Shown: positions 27,761 to 38,200 of the stretch, piece by piece
Position numbering within the stretch: position 1 is the stretch's first letter
How the letters are laid out: each line of letters begins with the position of its first letter
Source: Cyclobacteriaceae bacterium
GTDB taxonomy: Bacteria; Bacteroidota; Bacteroidia; Cytophagales; Cyclobacteriaceae
Reading direction: 5' to 3'
Assembly (NCBI GenBank): GCA_028285685.1
Contig: JANQOR010000021.1
Span: 41,904-105,903, forward strand
Length of the DNA stretch: 64,000 nucleotides
Translations under genes and position numbers: made by a program
Notes under the pieces: generated by a model
Database searches by the model: none
What the model was told of the DNA's origin: nothing
The model's input: the letters and a program-made list of their open reading frames with translations, nothing else

Positions 27761-28075
27761 TCAATTTTTTTTCGCATTCAAAACATGTTTCACTAAACCC
27801 ACTACGGTCTTAACCCCGGTCTTGGAGTAAATACTCCGCCGATAAGTTTCAACTGTGCGCTCGCTGATACCCAACTCCTGTGCGATTGAAGAACTTGATT
27901 TTTCTTCAAGTATTAGCTCAAGAACCTGGTTTTCGCGCGGTGTGAATTTGCTTGACATATCTTTTGAATTTCTAGTCCAAAGTTGATTGCTACAGAATTC
28001 GATATCATCAGGGCAATTCTGCATTTTCCAGTAAGGGGATTCCCTTAGTTGTTCGATGCTAGGTTGAAAATTCAT
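27761..28075 (-). CDS. LuxR-type HTH protein without receiver domain
   Basis: A 104-residue DNA-binding protein. Residues about 38-100 are a LuxR/GerE helix-turn-helix: FTPRENQVLELILEEKSSSS, IAQELGISERTVETYRRSIY, KTGVKTVVGLVKHVL. The first 35 residues have no receiver fold and contain two cysteines (NCPDDIEFCSNQLW). Its HTH resembles the output domain of the response regulator just upstream, with which it overlaps by ATGA, suggesting duplication of the output domain and coupled translation. Likely role: transcription factor cooperating or competing with that regulator. Confidence 0.82.
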   Translation of the reverse strand: MNFQPSIEQLRESPYWKMQNCPDDIEFCSNQLWTRNSKDMSSKFTPRENQVLELILEEKSSSSIAQELGISERTVETYRRSIYSKTGVKTVVGLVKHVLNAKKN

Positions 28076-28704
28076 GTCAGCTGGTGTTCTATTGCGAATT
28101 TTGTGAGGCCCACCAGCGTGGTGGTATTTGTCTTGCGGAAGATGTTCCGTTTATGTGTTTCGACGGTCTTTTCGCTAATAAACAGTTTTTCTGCTATCTG
28201 CTTCGCCGTGTTTTCACTAACAATGAGTGAGATAATTTCTTTTTCTCGATCGCTTAGCAACTCCTCAATTGAAGGGTATTTTACCCCCTCAACCAGCATC
28301 TTGGTAATGATCGGACTGACGAATGTGTCACCTCGGCTTGTCTTTTCAATGGCTTCTATTAGCTCATTCTGTGTGGATTGTTTCAAGATGTAGCTATCCG
28401 CTCCTGCTTTCAGAATGTCCTTCACAATATGTTTTTCCTGGTGCTGACTAACAGCAATCACCTTCGTTTCCGGGAGTTGTTTTTTCAACACATTAACAAA
28501 GTCGTGAACCTTCATTCCAGGCATGCTCACATCTGTGATAACTACATCAACATCCGTGTTTCGCAGAATCTCAAGGGCTCGATCAGCGGAATTGGCTGTT
28601 GCCATTATTTGGTAGTTTCCATTCTGCTGCAGCAGCTCCATCATTCCATCGATCATTAATTGATGGTCATCTACAATCACGATTTTTATTGGTCCTTTCA
28701 TCAT
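28072..28704 (-). CDS. Response regulator, NarL/FixJ family
   Basis: A 210-residue two-component regulator. Receiver domain residues about 6-120: IVIVDDHQLMIDG, phosphoacceptor Asp58 in VVITDVSMPG, the switch Ser in VIAVSQHQEKH and Lys in DSYILKQS. LuxR-type HTH about 145-208: LSDREKEIISLIVSE, IAEKLFISEKTVETHKRNIF. It overlaps the upstream kinase gene by 4 bp and the downstream REC-less HTH gene by 4 bp. It is the cognate partner of the TPR kinase. Confidence 0.94.
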   Translation of the reverse strand: MMKGPIKIVIVDDHQLMIDGMMELLQQNGNYQIMATANSADRALEILRNTDVDVVITDVSMPGMKVHDFVNVLKKQLPETKVIAVSQHQEKHIVKDILKAGADSYILKQSTQNELIEAIEKTSRGDTFVSPIITKMLVEGVKYPSIEELLSDREKEIISLIVSENTAKQIAEKLFISEKTVETHKRNIFRKTNTTTLVGLTKFAIEHQLT

Positions 28705-30782
28705 GCCGCTATCACCTCCTTCTGCAGATATGGAATCTCAATGGAAATTGTTGTGTTTGCACGACCTTTCACGGTGTCAAACTCTATTTCACCGTGCATC
28801 AAATTGAGCCTTGATTGAATATTTTTCCACCCGTTGCCCTTTGAATGCTTGAAGCTCTCCACGTCAAAACCTTGGCCATCATCTTCAATCAACAGTGTAA
28901 GCCCTTCCCCAAGATCGGTTACACTGATATTGATTTTTCGGGCATTTGCATATTTCAATATATTGCTCACGATCTCCTGTACAATCCTGTAGACCGCTAC
29001 TTTTTGTTCTCCGTCTATCTTGTCCTGAATCTCGAATGACTGGAAGCTCATTCTAATATTACCACTAGCGTTGACCTGACTGCAGAGTTCGTCGATCGCT
29101 TCCTCAAGCCCTTTTTCAAACAAGGTGTGGGGCATGAGATCAAAAGCAATATTTTTAAGAGAGCTATACATCGAATCAAGTATTTCTCCTGACTTTTGAT
29201 TAATTGATGCTTCTTTGACCTTGGATACATTAAGCTTAAGTGCCGAAATCAGCTGACCAAAATCGTCGTGAAGATCCATGGCAAATCTTTTTCTCTCCTT
29301 TTCCTGTGATTTGATCACCGCCCTGATCTGCTCCTCCTTCATCTGGTTCCTTTCGGACTCATGATGAAGTTGAGTTTTGTACTGCTTTCTTTTGAAAAAC
29401 CACAGCACCGCCGCTAGCAGTGTCACCAGAGATAGTATAATGATTCCCCCGATCGCTCTATTTCTTTCCAATTGTAGTTCGCCCCGCTGAATAACGGAGG
29501 CTTGAAGTTCAATTTGATGGTCCTTGTTGCTTAGTTCATATTTATTTTCGAGCTCGGCAATCCTTGCCTGGGTACTGGCACTATTGAGGCTATCGTTCAG
29601 CTCAACATATTTTTGTAGACTGTTGAAAGCAAACTGATTTTGACCAGTACGACTGTAAGCCTCAGCTAACTTCTTGTAACTCTCAAGCAACACAGCACCG
29701 TACCCAATCTCGCCTGAAATCTCGTTCGCATTGGTCAGATGCAAGGTCGCTTTATCGAGCGATTCTGCGCTTAAGTAGTGATCCCCAAGCCCTAGTGCCG
29801 CCGATGATTGCAGCAAGGGATCTTCATAGGACTTTGCGATTTCGATAGCAGATTGTAGCAAGTCCTCCGCGGTGGATCTTTGACCAGCTTCCGACAAGAG
29901 CTGAGCCTTGCTCGTAGATATATCCGCGACCATCAGCTCATCGCCAATTTCGGTAGCCAGTTGCAACCCTCGATCATACGAATACAAAGCCGAATCTGTC
30001 ATGCCCAGCTTATGAAATGTCATGCCGATCGACTTGTAGGTGATCGACTGATTTAGCTTATTGTTGTCGTATTTGTCAACTTTCAAGGTTTCCCGATAGT
30101 AGTGAAGGGCCTCATCAAAATCCTTTAGTTTAAATAGGACATCGCCAATGTTTGACCAGTAGATGCCAAGGCCGATCGTATCTCCGAGCGCCTGATCAAT
30201 TTCGGCACCCTTCGTGTAGTAATCGATAGCGGTCGCATCCCAGCCCATATTCTTGTAGGTGGTACCAAGTCCCACAATCACAGCTGAGATCTTAATACTG
30301 TCTTTGAGTTCGAGCGCAATCTCCAGTCCTTTGTTTCCATAAAAGAGGGCACTATCGTTGAAGCCTTGAGCTCGTACTACATTTGCGAGGTTTAGGTTGA
30401 TGTTTATTTGCTCCTTGACAATTCCGAGCTCTTTCCACACAGCATCAGCTTGACGATAGTAGTACTTGCTTCTTTCATACAATCCCTGTCTTCTACAAAC
30501 TACCCCCAACGTGTTGTAGGTGGTTCCGGTTGATTTTCTCAGACCACTATCAAGTGCCAATTTGTTTGCAGCAAGGCCATATCGTAGTGCATGGCTGTAG
30601 TTCGTATACATGTTGTCCCAGGCCAAATCGTCCAGCACCCTGATCTTTTTGGCAACTGTTTGATCTGAATGCGCCTGTAACACAGAATCGATGTTCTGGG
30701 CGCTGGCAATGTTCCCAATCAGACAAAAAAATACAGCGAATAGCTTTGGTGACATAGTCTCGAATGTGCGAGTCATCTTCAA
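28701..30782 (-). CDS. TPR-containing sensor histidine kinase (HisKA_3)
   Basis: A 693-residue hybrid of extracytoplasmic TPR sensor and cytoplasmic kinase. The N-terminus (SPKLFAVFFCLIGNIASAQ) is a signal peptide; an in-frame ATG at 30755 is an equally good start. Residues about 50-400 are tetratricopeptide repeats (GIYWSNIGDVLFKLKDFDEALHYY and similar). A transmembrane helix follows at about 441-462 (AIGGIIILSLVTLLAAVLWF), then the HisKA_3 dimerisation helix with phosphorylated His in FAMDLHDDFGQLIS (about residue 503) and the ATPase domain (IEDDGQGFDVESF). It pairs with the overlapping NarL-type regulator. It is divergent from the next kinase with 75 bp between starts. Confidence 0.92.
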   Translation of the reverse strand: MKMTRTFETMSPKLFAVFFCLIGNIASAQNIDSVLQAHSDQTVAKKIRVLDDLAWDNMYTNYSHALRYGLAANKLALDSGLRKSTGTTYNTLGVVCRRQGLYERSKYYYRQADAVWKELGIVKEQININLNLANVVRAQGFNDSALFYGNKGLEIALELKDSIKISAVIVGLGTTYKNMGWDATAIDYYTKGAEIDQALGDTIGLGIYWSNIGDVLFKLKDFDEALHYYRETLKVDKYDNNKLNQSITYKSIGMTFHKLGMTDSALYSYDRGLQLATEIGDELMVADISTSKAQLLSEAGQRSTAEDLLQSAIEIAKSYEDPLLQSSAALGLGDHYLSAESLDKATLHLTNANEISGEIGYGAVLLESYKKLAEAYSRTGQNQFAFNSLQKYVELNDSLNSASTQARIAELENKYELSNKDHQIELQASVIQRGELQLERNRAIGGIIILSLVTLLAAVLWFFKRKQYKTQLHHESERNQMKEEQIRAVIKSQEKERKRFAMDLHDDFGQLISALKLNVSKVKEASINQKSGEILDSMYSSLKNIAFDLMPHTLFEKGLEEAIDELCSQVNASGNIRMSFQSFEIQDKIDGEQKVAVYRIVQEIVSNILKYANARKINISVTDLGEGLTLLIEDDGQGFDVESFKHSKGNGWKNIQSRLNLMHGEIEFDTVKGRANTTISIEIPYLQKEVIAA

Positions 30783-30857
30783 AATTGAACATTCGATGAT
30801 ACTGATCTATAGGGCATTTGCCCTATTTCTCTTCTCGGTAATTAGTAGATTTATGGA

Positions 30858-33800
30858 ATGAGAAAGCTAGTCGCCGCTGGTTTCTTTGCGCTTTGCCACT
30901 TCATGAACGGTCAGCATCGATTCGATCATTTGAGCGTGACAGATGGGCTTTCTCAAAACTCTGTCAATGACATCTTCCAGGATTCCGAAGGGTACCTTTG
31001 GTTTGCCACACAGGATGGTTTAAATCGTTTCGATGGGTATGAATTCACCTGGTACATGGAAGATGGAGACATTCCTATGTCCCACAATTTCCTATGGAGC
31101 ATTGTCGAGGATCAGTACGGAAATATCTGGACTGCATCATCCAAGGGAGCAACTCGTTTAAACTGGAAAGAAGGAAAAAGTACGCATTTCTTCTATACAA
31201 AGAACGAAAGATATGAGGGAGAAAGAAATCAAGTTGCACGTGTCTTTCTGCGAGATGATCAGGTAATTATCTCTTTCGCATCTTCAAGCACTTTCGCAAT
31301 AGATCCGCTCGCTTTTCCTGATTCTTCAAGTGTCATTCTTTCTTCAGAGCACTTACTTGATTACAAAGCATTGAATCTTCCAGATCAACCCATTTTTAAT
31401 ACAATCAACGTTGGACATAAGCAGTATTTCCTTTTTTACGATAAGATAGTGGGAGAAAGTACCGTTTCCCTTCCTGATGGGTACTTTTTAGGCATTTTTA
31501 GCTCCGACCTATTGACATGGGGAAATGGTTTTTTTGTCAGCACGAATAATGGACTTCTCTACTATGATGTAGCAGAAAAATCATTCTCTACGTTTCCTTG
31601 TCTTTCCGAACCCGTCTTCGACTTGATTATGAGTCCGGCCAACAATCAGATATGGGTTGCGACGGGCAGAGGAATCGTTTTGTTCGATCCGGTAAACTCA
31701 ACCTGTATGAAATCCATTCAATCTGGCGATGATGAATCCGACCTAAGCAGCAGTTTGGTATCCTCTTTCGCTAAGAGCAAGGATGGAATCTATTGGGTGG
31801 GCACTGCGAATGGTGGAATAAATATCTATGATCAAAAAAGAGATCAATTTAAATATTTAAAGCAGGCGCAAGGGTTCAGTGATAAGCCGGTGTGGTGTTT
31901 CAACAAAACAAAAACTCATCTGCTGGTTGGTACAGATAATGGTCTGTACGTTGCTTCCCACAAGGGAGCTCTCACAAAAAGTACGTTTGCTGTCGATCAG
32001 GTTATAGCATCCGAAAAAATTGAACATCCTCATTTTGCCAATAAAAGAATCACGGCAATCGAGGAAGTAAGTCCTAACAAGTTCGTGATCGGGACTCATT
32101 CGGCAGAGCTTATTCTCTTCAATCCGATCACCAAAAAATCAACATTGTTGAAGCTAAATGAGGACAACAGACATCCACACACCGTGTCCGCAATTAAGAA
32201 AATAGGAGCCGATGTTTGGGTCACCACTCACAATGGTCTCTTTAAGTTTTCCCGAGATCTTAAACATAAGACGTTCTACAGTTATTGGAATGACCCACTT
32301 ATTTATCCTTCGAATTACTATTTGTCGGCCTATGTTTCAAAGGACTCCACCCTATGGCTAGGTACAAATATTGGGTTCTCAACTATTTCTGCCGATGGCG
32401 AAATTGAATACTTCTTTTACGATGACGACAGTCTTTCAAAAAGTCCAGCCTTCAACTTCATTTCCGGGTTTTTTGAAGACTCATCCGGAAAAATCTGGAT
32501 CTCAACCTTTGGTGGGGGGGTTAGCCGTTTCGACCGTAAAACAGGCGAGTTTTTCCATTTAACAAGGGACGATGGGCTAGCAAACAACATTTGTTCTTCC
32601 ATCTTGGGAAATGACGAGTTCGTATTTGTCACCACAAATGGAGGGCTAAGCAAGGTTCGGATCAAGGACAATCAAATCATCAACTATAAAACCTCTGACG
32701 GCTTGATAAGCAATGAGTTTGCGATCGCTTCCTCATTTCAAACAGGAGGCGAGTTCTTTTTTGGCACAGTGAACGGGCTTGTCGCTTTTAACCCAAAAGA
32801 GCTGGAGGAAAGTTTTGCTCAAGAGGCACCAGTTGTTTCAAAACTTGCAATCAACTATACGGACGTTTCACTCCATTCCCTGGGAGAGAAGGGGCTTGAG
32901 CTCTACCCTGAGGACAAGATTTTTACGGTTGAATTCTCCAATCTTTCCTTTCGAAAAAATGATCAGGTCAACTTTGCATATCGTATGTTGGGGTTTGACG
33001 AAAATTGGGTTACCACGTCTTCATCAAATCGAAGAGCGACCTATTCGCTTGCACCAGGTGAATATGAATTTCAACTTAAGTCAAAAGTAGGAGGTTTAGA
33101 AAGTGAGACAAGCACATTGCTAGTTCAGGTGCATCCTGCCTTTTATGAGACCTGGTGGTTTGCTCTTATCGCTACGCTTTCCATTGGGTTGGGAATCGTT
33201 TTCGTCTCGAGGTACTATTCGCACCAACAACTAAAGAAAAGGCTTCAAAAGCTTGAGCTGCAGCAGAAAATCCAGAAGGAACGAGAGCGGATAAGTCGTG
33301 ACCTCCACGATAACGTCGGTTCCCAAATCACGTACATAGCGAGCTCGATCGACAACATCTCCGGAAATGGGTCCACCCCCGAACTCAAGGAACTCGGCGA
33401 CTTCACCCGGGATACAATGCGTCAATTACGCGAAACCATTTGGGTAATCAATCATGATGAAGTCTCAGTGGAGGAACTTAAGGTCAAAGTCGTGGATTAT
33501 TTGTCAGAAATCCTAAAACCACATTCACATATCCGACAGGATGTTCGATTCGCTGATTCGGATGAAAAACTGGTGCCAACAGCTGCGATCAATATCTTCA
33601 GGATCATTCAAGAGGCTGTGAATAACGCTGTAAAACACGCCAATCCAAGCCTTATTACAGTCTCCTTGGAAATAGGCGGTGATTCGCGTCTAACCGTCTC
33701 TGACGATGGATCAGGTTTTGACGGCAATGATAAAGACGGACATTTCGGGCTTATCAATATGAGGAGCCGGGCACAAGATCTTGGCGCTCAGTTAAGGTTG

Positions 33801-33866
33801 ACATCCTCGGAAAAAGAAGGCACAAGAATAGAAGTTACCGGATTGAAAATAGGTCAAATGACGTAG
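30858..33866 (+). CDS. Propeller-type sensor histidine kinase (Reg_prop/Y_Y_Y)
   Basis: A 1002-residue sensor kinase. After a signal peptide the periplasmic part is a two-component-regulator beta-propeller (about residues 20-670: FDHLSVTDGLSQNSVNDIFQ, GYLWFATQDGLNRFDGYEF, IWISTFGGGVSRFDRKTGEF), then a Y_Y_Y immunoglobulin-like domain (about 690-765). One transmembrane helix at about 770-790 leads to a HisKA_3 domain with His in ISRDLHDNVGSQI (about residue 816) and an ATPase domain (EAVNNAVKHANPS, SDDGSGFDGNDKDGHFGLINM). Unlike hybrid HTCS proteins it has no receiver or AraC part; the regulator is the next gene. Such sensors often read carbohydrates or envelope signals in this phylum. Confidence 0.94.
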   Translation: MRKLVAAGFFALCHFMNGQHRFDHLSVTDGLSQNSVNDIFQDSEGYLWFATQDGLNRFDGYEFTWYMEDGDIPMSHNFLWSIVEDQYGNIWTASSKGATRLNWKEGKSTHFFYTKNERYEGERNQVARVFLRDDQVIISFASSSTFAIDPLAFPDSSSVILSSEHLLDYKALNLPDQPIFNTINVGHKQYFLFYDKIVGESTVSLPDGYFLGIFSSDLLTWGNGFFVSTNNGLLYYDVAEKSFSTFPCLSEPVFDLIMSPANNQIWVATGRGIVLFDPVNSTCMKSIQSGDDESDLSSSLVSSFAKSKDGIYWVGTANGGINIYDQKRDQFKYLKQAQGFSDKPVWCFNKTKTHLLVGTDNGLYVASHKGALTKSTFAVDQVIASEKIEHPHFANKRITAIEEVSPNKFVIGTHSAELILFNPITKKSTLLKLNEDNRHPHTVSAIKKIGADVWVTTHNGLFKFSRDLKHKTFYSYWNDPLIYPSNYYLSAYVSKDSTLWLGTNIGFSTISADGEIEYFFYDDDSLSKSPAFNFISGFFEDSSGKIWISTFGGGVSRFDRKTGEFFHLTRDDGLANNICSSILGNDEFVFVTTNGGLSKVRIKDNQIINYKTSDGLISNEFAIASSFQTGGEFFFGTVNGLVAFNPKELEESFAQEAPVVSKLAINYTDVSLHSLGEKGLELYPEDKIFTVEFSNLSFRKNDQVNFAYRMLGFDENWVTTSSSNRRATYSLAPGEYEFQLKSKVGGLESETSTLLVQVHPAFYETWWFALIATLSIGLGIVFVSRYYSHQQLKKRLQKLELQQKIQKERERISRDLHDNVGSQITYIASSIDNISGNGSTPELKELGDFTRDTMRQLRETIWVINHDEVSVEELKVKVVDYLSEILKPHSHIRQDVRFADSDEKLVPTAAINIFRIIQEAVNNAVKHANPSLITVSLEIGGDSRLTVSDDGSGFDGNDKDGHFGLINMRSRAQDLGAQLRLTSSEKEGTRIEVTGLKIGQMT

Positions 33867-33892
33867 GTCATCACGATAAAAGCAAAATAGAT

Positions 33893-34597
33893 TTGAGCAC
33901 TGTGAATATTAAAATAGGTCTAGCAGACGATAACCCGAAGTTGCTTCAGTCCATTTCGTCGGGGTTAAAAAAATACGAGCAAATTCAGATAGAATTTCTT
34001 GCCCTGAATGGAAAAGAGGTACTGGACAACCTTGAGAAACATGCGATTGATGTCATGCTAATGGATATAAATATGCCAATCATGAATGGCATTGAAGCAA
34101 CGGAGAAGGTACGGGACAAATTCCCGGGTGTCAAAGTCATCATGCTCACCGTTTTTGACGAAAATGATAAAATATTTGATTCCATCCTTGCAGGAGCTTC
34201 CGGATACCTTCTAAAGGACGTCAAGACAGTACAGATCATTGAGGCAATAGAAGAGGTACTGGACGGGGGTGCTCCCATGAGTCCTGAGATTGCCTCCAGA
34301 ATACTAGGCCTCCTCAGAGGTAAATCTTCCGGGGAACTTCAAAAGAAAAGGGCTGAGAAATTCAATTTGACCGAAAGAGAAATTGAAATATTACAGGAAA
34401 TTTCCTCAGGTGCACACTATAACCAAATAGCGGAGAAATTGTTTATCTCTCCGAAGACTGTTCGAAAGCACATAGAAAATATCTACAGCAAACTGCACGT
34501 GCATAACAAGGTGGAAGCCATACAGCTGGCAATGAAGCATAAAATTATCAATGCGGGGTTGACTATCCTTTCGTTTGGGGGATTGATTAGATTTTAG
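33893..34597 (+). CDS. Response regulator, NarL/FixJ family, partner of the propeller kinase
   Basis: A 234-residue regulator 26 bp after its kinase. Receiver about residues 6-125 with acidic pair in IGLADDNPKLLQ, phosphoacceptor Asp58 in VMLMDINMPIMNG, Thr in IMLTVFDENDK and Lys in GYLLKDVKT. The LuxR-type HTH occupies about 160-215 (LTEREIEILQEISSG, IAEKLFISPKTVRKHIENIY). I see no ATG at the N-terminus: the frame can start at TTG 33893 or GTG 33902. The last residues (FGGLIRF) and the stop codon are encoded within the left end of an intergenic repeat, so the natural C-terminus may have been altered. Confidence 0.92.
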   Translation: MSTVNIKIGLADDNPKLLQSISSGLKKYEQIQIEFLALNGKEVLDNLEKHAIDVMLMDINMPIMNGIEATEKVRDKFPGVKVIMLTVFDENDKIFDSILAGASGYLLKDVKTVQIIEAIEEVLDGGAPMSPEIASRILGLLRGKSSGELQKKRAEKFNLTEREIEILQEISSGAHYNQIAEKLFISPKTVRKHIENIYSKLHVHNKVEAIQLAMKHKIINAGLTILSFGGLIRF

Positions 34598-34767
34598 ATT
34601 AATCCGATTTGGGGTTTCGATTGAGAGATTGTTTTGATTGAGGGATTTGGGATTGTTTCGATTGGAGGATTTTTTCGATTGTAAGATCTTGTTTTGCAAC
34701 AATAGCCAATCCTAGAAATCGAATCAATCGAGTAAATCCACAATTACACAATCGAATCAATCAATCG
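34581..34767. repeat. Intergenic repeat, CGATT/AATCG type (copy C, longest)
   Basis: The longest copy of the family. The left half has GATTGATTAGATTTTAGATT (34581-34600) and several TTTCGATTG or TTTTGATTG units; the right half has AATCGAATCAATCGAG around 34717-34732 and AATCGAATCAATCAATCG at 34750-34767. It covers the last codons of the response regulator on its left and the stop codon of the minus-strand 120-residue gene on its right, so both genes end inside the repeat. Confidence 0.6.
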
Positions 34768-35119
34768 GGTACGGGACAAATACGAAGTTGGTGAACTGCT
34801 CATCTATCACAAACAGGCAGCAAAATTCATCTGCATCTTTGTAGTTTGACTTGAATATCTCTTCATTTTCAACGACACCTCTTTGAGTGAACTCCTCCAG
34901 AAACGATGCGTAGTAGTGCCAATCGTTTTCAGCCTGGAATTTCTCCATTAGTACCTGACCAATCGGTTGGTTGACCTGACACATGGGGAAGACCGGATAG
35001 TCTGAAAACCCCTGCTTTCGAATAGCATATGAAGCCTCTCTCAAGGATTCCGAGACTTTGACAAAATCCGAAGAAATGCTACCTAAGTATTTTGGATCTA
35101 ATTCAGGGTCGTTTTGCAT
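34757..35119 (-). CDS. Small conserved protein of unknown function
   Basis: A 120-residue soluble acidic protein with no signal peptide or membrane segment. It opens with PELDPKYLGSISSDFVKVSE and has a central NQPIGQVLMEKFQAENDW and a C-terminal EFCCLFVIDEQFTNFVFVPY. From memory it resembles a small conserved Bacteroidota family of unknown function, not a toxin-immunity protein. It lies 167 bp downstream of the Rhs gene on the same strand. Its stop codon is inside an intergenic repeat. Function unknown. Confidence 0.7.
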   Translation of the reverse strand: MQNDPELDPKYLGSISSDFVKVSESLREASYAIRKQGFSDYPVFPMCQVNQPIGQVLMEKFQAENDWHYYASFLEEFTQRGVVENEEIFKSNYKDADEFCCLFVIDEQFTNFVFVPYPID

Positions 35120-35286
35120 CAGATGGCTTTGGATTGACTAACTAAGATTCTTTCCATTTATAGCGCAAAGCTCAAAACATTGACCAGAATTTCCAAGAAT
35201 GTAACGATTGATACCATATTCCATCTTCAAACCTTCAAATGCTTGAAATTCATTAGATATTCATCTATTTGTTCTGCGATATCGAA

Positions 35287-38200
35287 TTAGTTCGTTTTGT
35301 GACCAAAAAACCATTCATGTTCATAATGATCAGCACCAACTTTGTAGGTGCATCTAAAAAATCCTTTCAATTGATAAATATCGAAGTAAAGTACCCTATT
35401 ACCATTTAGAACTTGTGGGTTGTTTATACCATTTCTTTTGAGAAAAATTCTTTGATTTCCCACAGTATCAACCAAACTGATTTCAGTCCTACCATAGAAA
35501 AGTCGAACATTAGATACTCCGGGTTCAACCATTAGGATTAAGGTGGCGACTGTATCGACAAGACCAGATAGCCCTTGACTTATCAGGTAATTCAAATAGT
35601 AAAACCCCTCAATCGCGTCTCCTTCATGGTTTTTAGGAGTCCAAAAATGGTTACTATTATTAACATAGTACATGAAGTTTTCATTTCCTACTCCATGCAA
35701 CCACTGAATGGATACAACATACGGAAATACCTTGGGTGGACTTGGACCAGGGATCAGCGGGGTATAGAATTTTTCTGATAGTGGAATTGATGATTCCATT
35801 GGAATGTCACCGGCTGGCGGAAGGTCTATGCCCGAAGTCTCTGGAAAATCGGAGCCGGTAACCTCATCTAGAGATGGTAATTCAATCTCCGGTGTGCCCC
35901 AATCAAACCAATCACTAACCTTGTCCCACATCTCACCAAGGACACTGCCTATGGCTTGATCAAGAACGTCACCCAGGAGTTCTGTTGTTTCTCTGAGTTG
36001 GCTATATATATCTGTGTTGGCGCTTGCCACCTCTTGATCTGTTCGAAAATCTCCTGCCTTTACAGTGCTGTCAGCAGCAGCTTTACCAGCTCCAGGACTA
36101 AGTAAGAACTTGATGATTTCCCAAATCATTTCCAGGATCCACATCGTGGCTTCTCCAGCCATCATAATATTGTGAGGACTAAGTCCGCTTGGATCGGTAT
36201 AGGTGAGTGGATTGTTGTTGACGTAGGCGTACCTGTTAAGGAGCGTCTTTGATTTTTCAGTGGAACCCAGATAAGGATCCGGCTGAATAAATCGTCCTAG
36301 GGAAGGATCATAATGTCGCATCCTGAAGTAATAAAGGCCACTCTCTTCGTCATACTCTCGGCCGGTGAACCTTATCGAATTCTTAACCTGTTCCGATGAT
36401 TCAAGCAATTGCCCAAACTCATCATATCGATAACTTGCCACCTCTTCGCCATTTGAGTTGACCACTTTCTGAACACTGCCCAAGTGATCGACCAAGAAAT
36501 AGTAGGCCTCCTCACCTTCAATAAATCCAAACCACGCGTCGGTCTCGCCACTTACGTATTGTCGAACGATTTGCATCTGCTCGTTGAGCTCAAAAAAGGC
36601 ATTTGTTCCGTGATAGATCCAGTGCTTGTATTGATTTTTTTCTGGCTCATCTCGGTAGTTGACAACCTTCCTTATCCTCCGATGATTAGCATCATAATGG
36701 TACTCGGCAGCTACCAATGGTATTTCTTCTGCATCGAAATTCTTAAAGCTGGCAAGTTGTCCGTTAGGAAAGTAGGAGTATGTATGTCGGTCGGCTGAAT
36801 TTTTTGCCTTCTTTTCTACAAGCTGGCCATGTGCATTCCAGAGGTAGTCATAATTTGGACATGAGAGAAGCAGATGGTGCTGTTCATCATATTGATATTC
36901 GCCTGCAGGTCCGGAGAGTCGATTGCCTATTTTGTCATAATGATAATTCCGACTGACGGCGGATTCTAAAACCTTTGTCAGTTGCGCCTTTGAATCGTAT
37001 GTGTACTGGCAGTAGTTGTTGCTCTGCTTCCTGGAAGTTATTTTGCCACCTGCATCGATTTCTAACACTTTGTCAATTTCGCCTAGGCTTGCATGTTCAT
37101 CTTTTGTGTTTGAAAAAAATCCAGCCTCATCCGGTTCGTGAGATGTCTTCCAACCGTTTCCACGTGCGATTTCAGTTAGGTGACCATTTTCATCGTATTT
37201 GAAATGCAGGTTGAATGGTCCACAATCAATGGTCTCGATCTGGCCGAAAGGCGAGTGGCTGTAAATTAACTCTTGTCCATCAGATTTAATGCTGAGAAAT
37301 TGGTTGATCGTATTTAGTTCATAGTCAAGTACAAATACTTGGTCCTCTACAATTGAAAGATAGCTAATGATCCTCCCCGACTCATCTATTGTTTTGGAAA
37401 AAGCCCCGACTTCCGTCCAGGCACTTCGCTTAGAGCCGTCATCGAAATAGGTGATGATTCTGTTCCAATCGCCAGATAGTTCATCCATTCCGCTACGTCC
37501 TTGCCATTCTCTCGTCAAATTCGTGCCGTCGGGAAAGCGGGTTTCAATTAGTCGATCTTCCCAATCGTATTCAAATTCCCAAACCATACCGCCACGGTTT
37601 TCAACTCTAACAAGTCGATTTCTTCCGTCATAGTCAAGCTTTTGGGTGCCCCCAACAGCATCACTTATTGTACTTAGATTACCTTGAAGATCATATGTGT
37701 ATTGACTGGAATCCTCTCCATCTGTTGTGATCAGCAACCGATTCAGTTGATCATATGTAAAATGCCGCTCAATATCGCCTTTCTTCTCTTTCAGAATGTT
37801 CCCTGCAAGGTCTCGCTCTAGCTGAGTTTCAATATATCCTCTACTTTCTCCAATCAAGTTGCCCTGATCGTTATAGACATAAACTGTTTCAACTCCTTTC
37901 CTGATCCGTTTTTCAACCAATCCGTTCTCGCTGTATTCTTTTTCAGAAACAACAACCGAATCGTCATTCCTTGACAGTGACGACTGCAGGAGATTGCCCT
38001 TACGATCATATGTGAACTTCGCAACAATTCCTTCACTGTTTCGCTCCTCGAGCTTTGACCCTAGTGCATCATAGATCGTCTCAATAAAAGATCCGGTGAA
38101 GGAATCACGCAATGTCAGTCGATCTCCTTGCTCGTTGTAACTAATCTCGATTTGGGATCCGGATGACCGCTTTATTAACTCAGGAAGCCCATGGAAGTTG

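Noticed and set aside
34757-35119. Immunity protein for the Rhs toxin
   Set aside because: It resembles, from memory, a conserved Bacteroidota family, and it lies 167 bp away with its own apparent start. Immunity genes normally follow the toxin tip immediately and vary with it.
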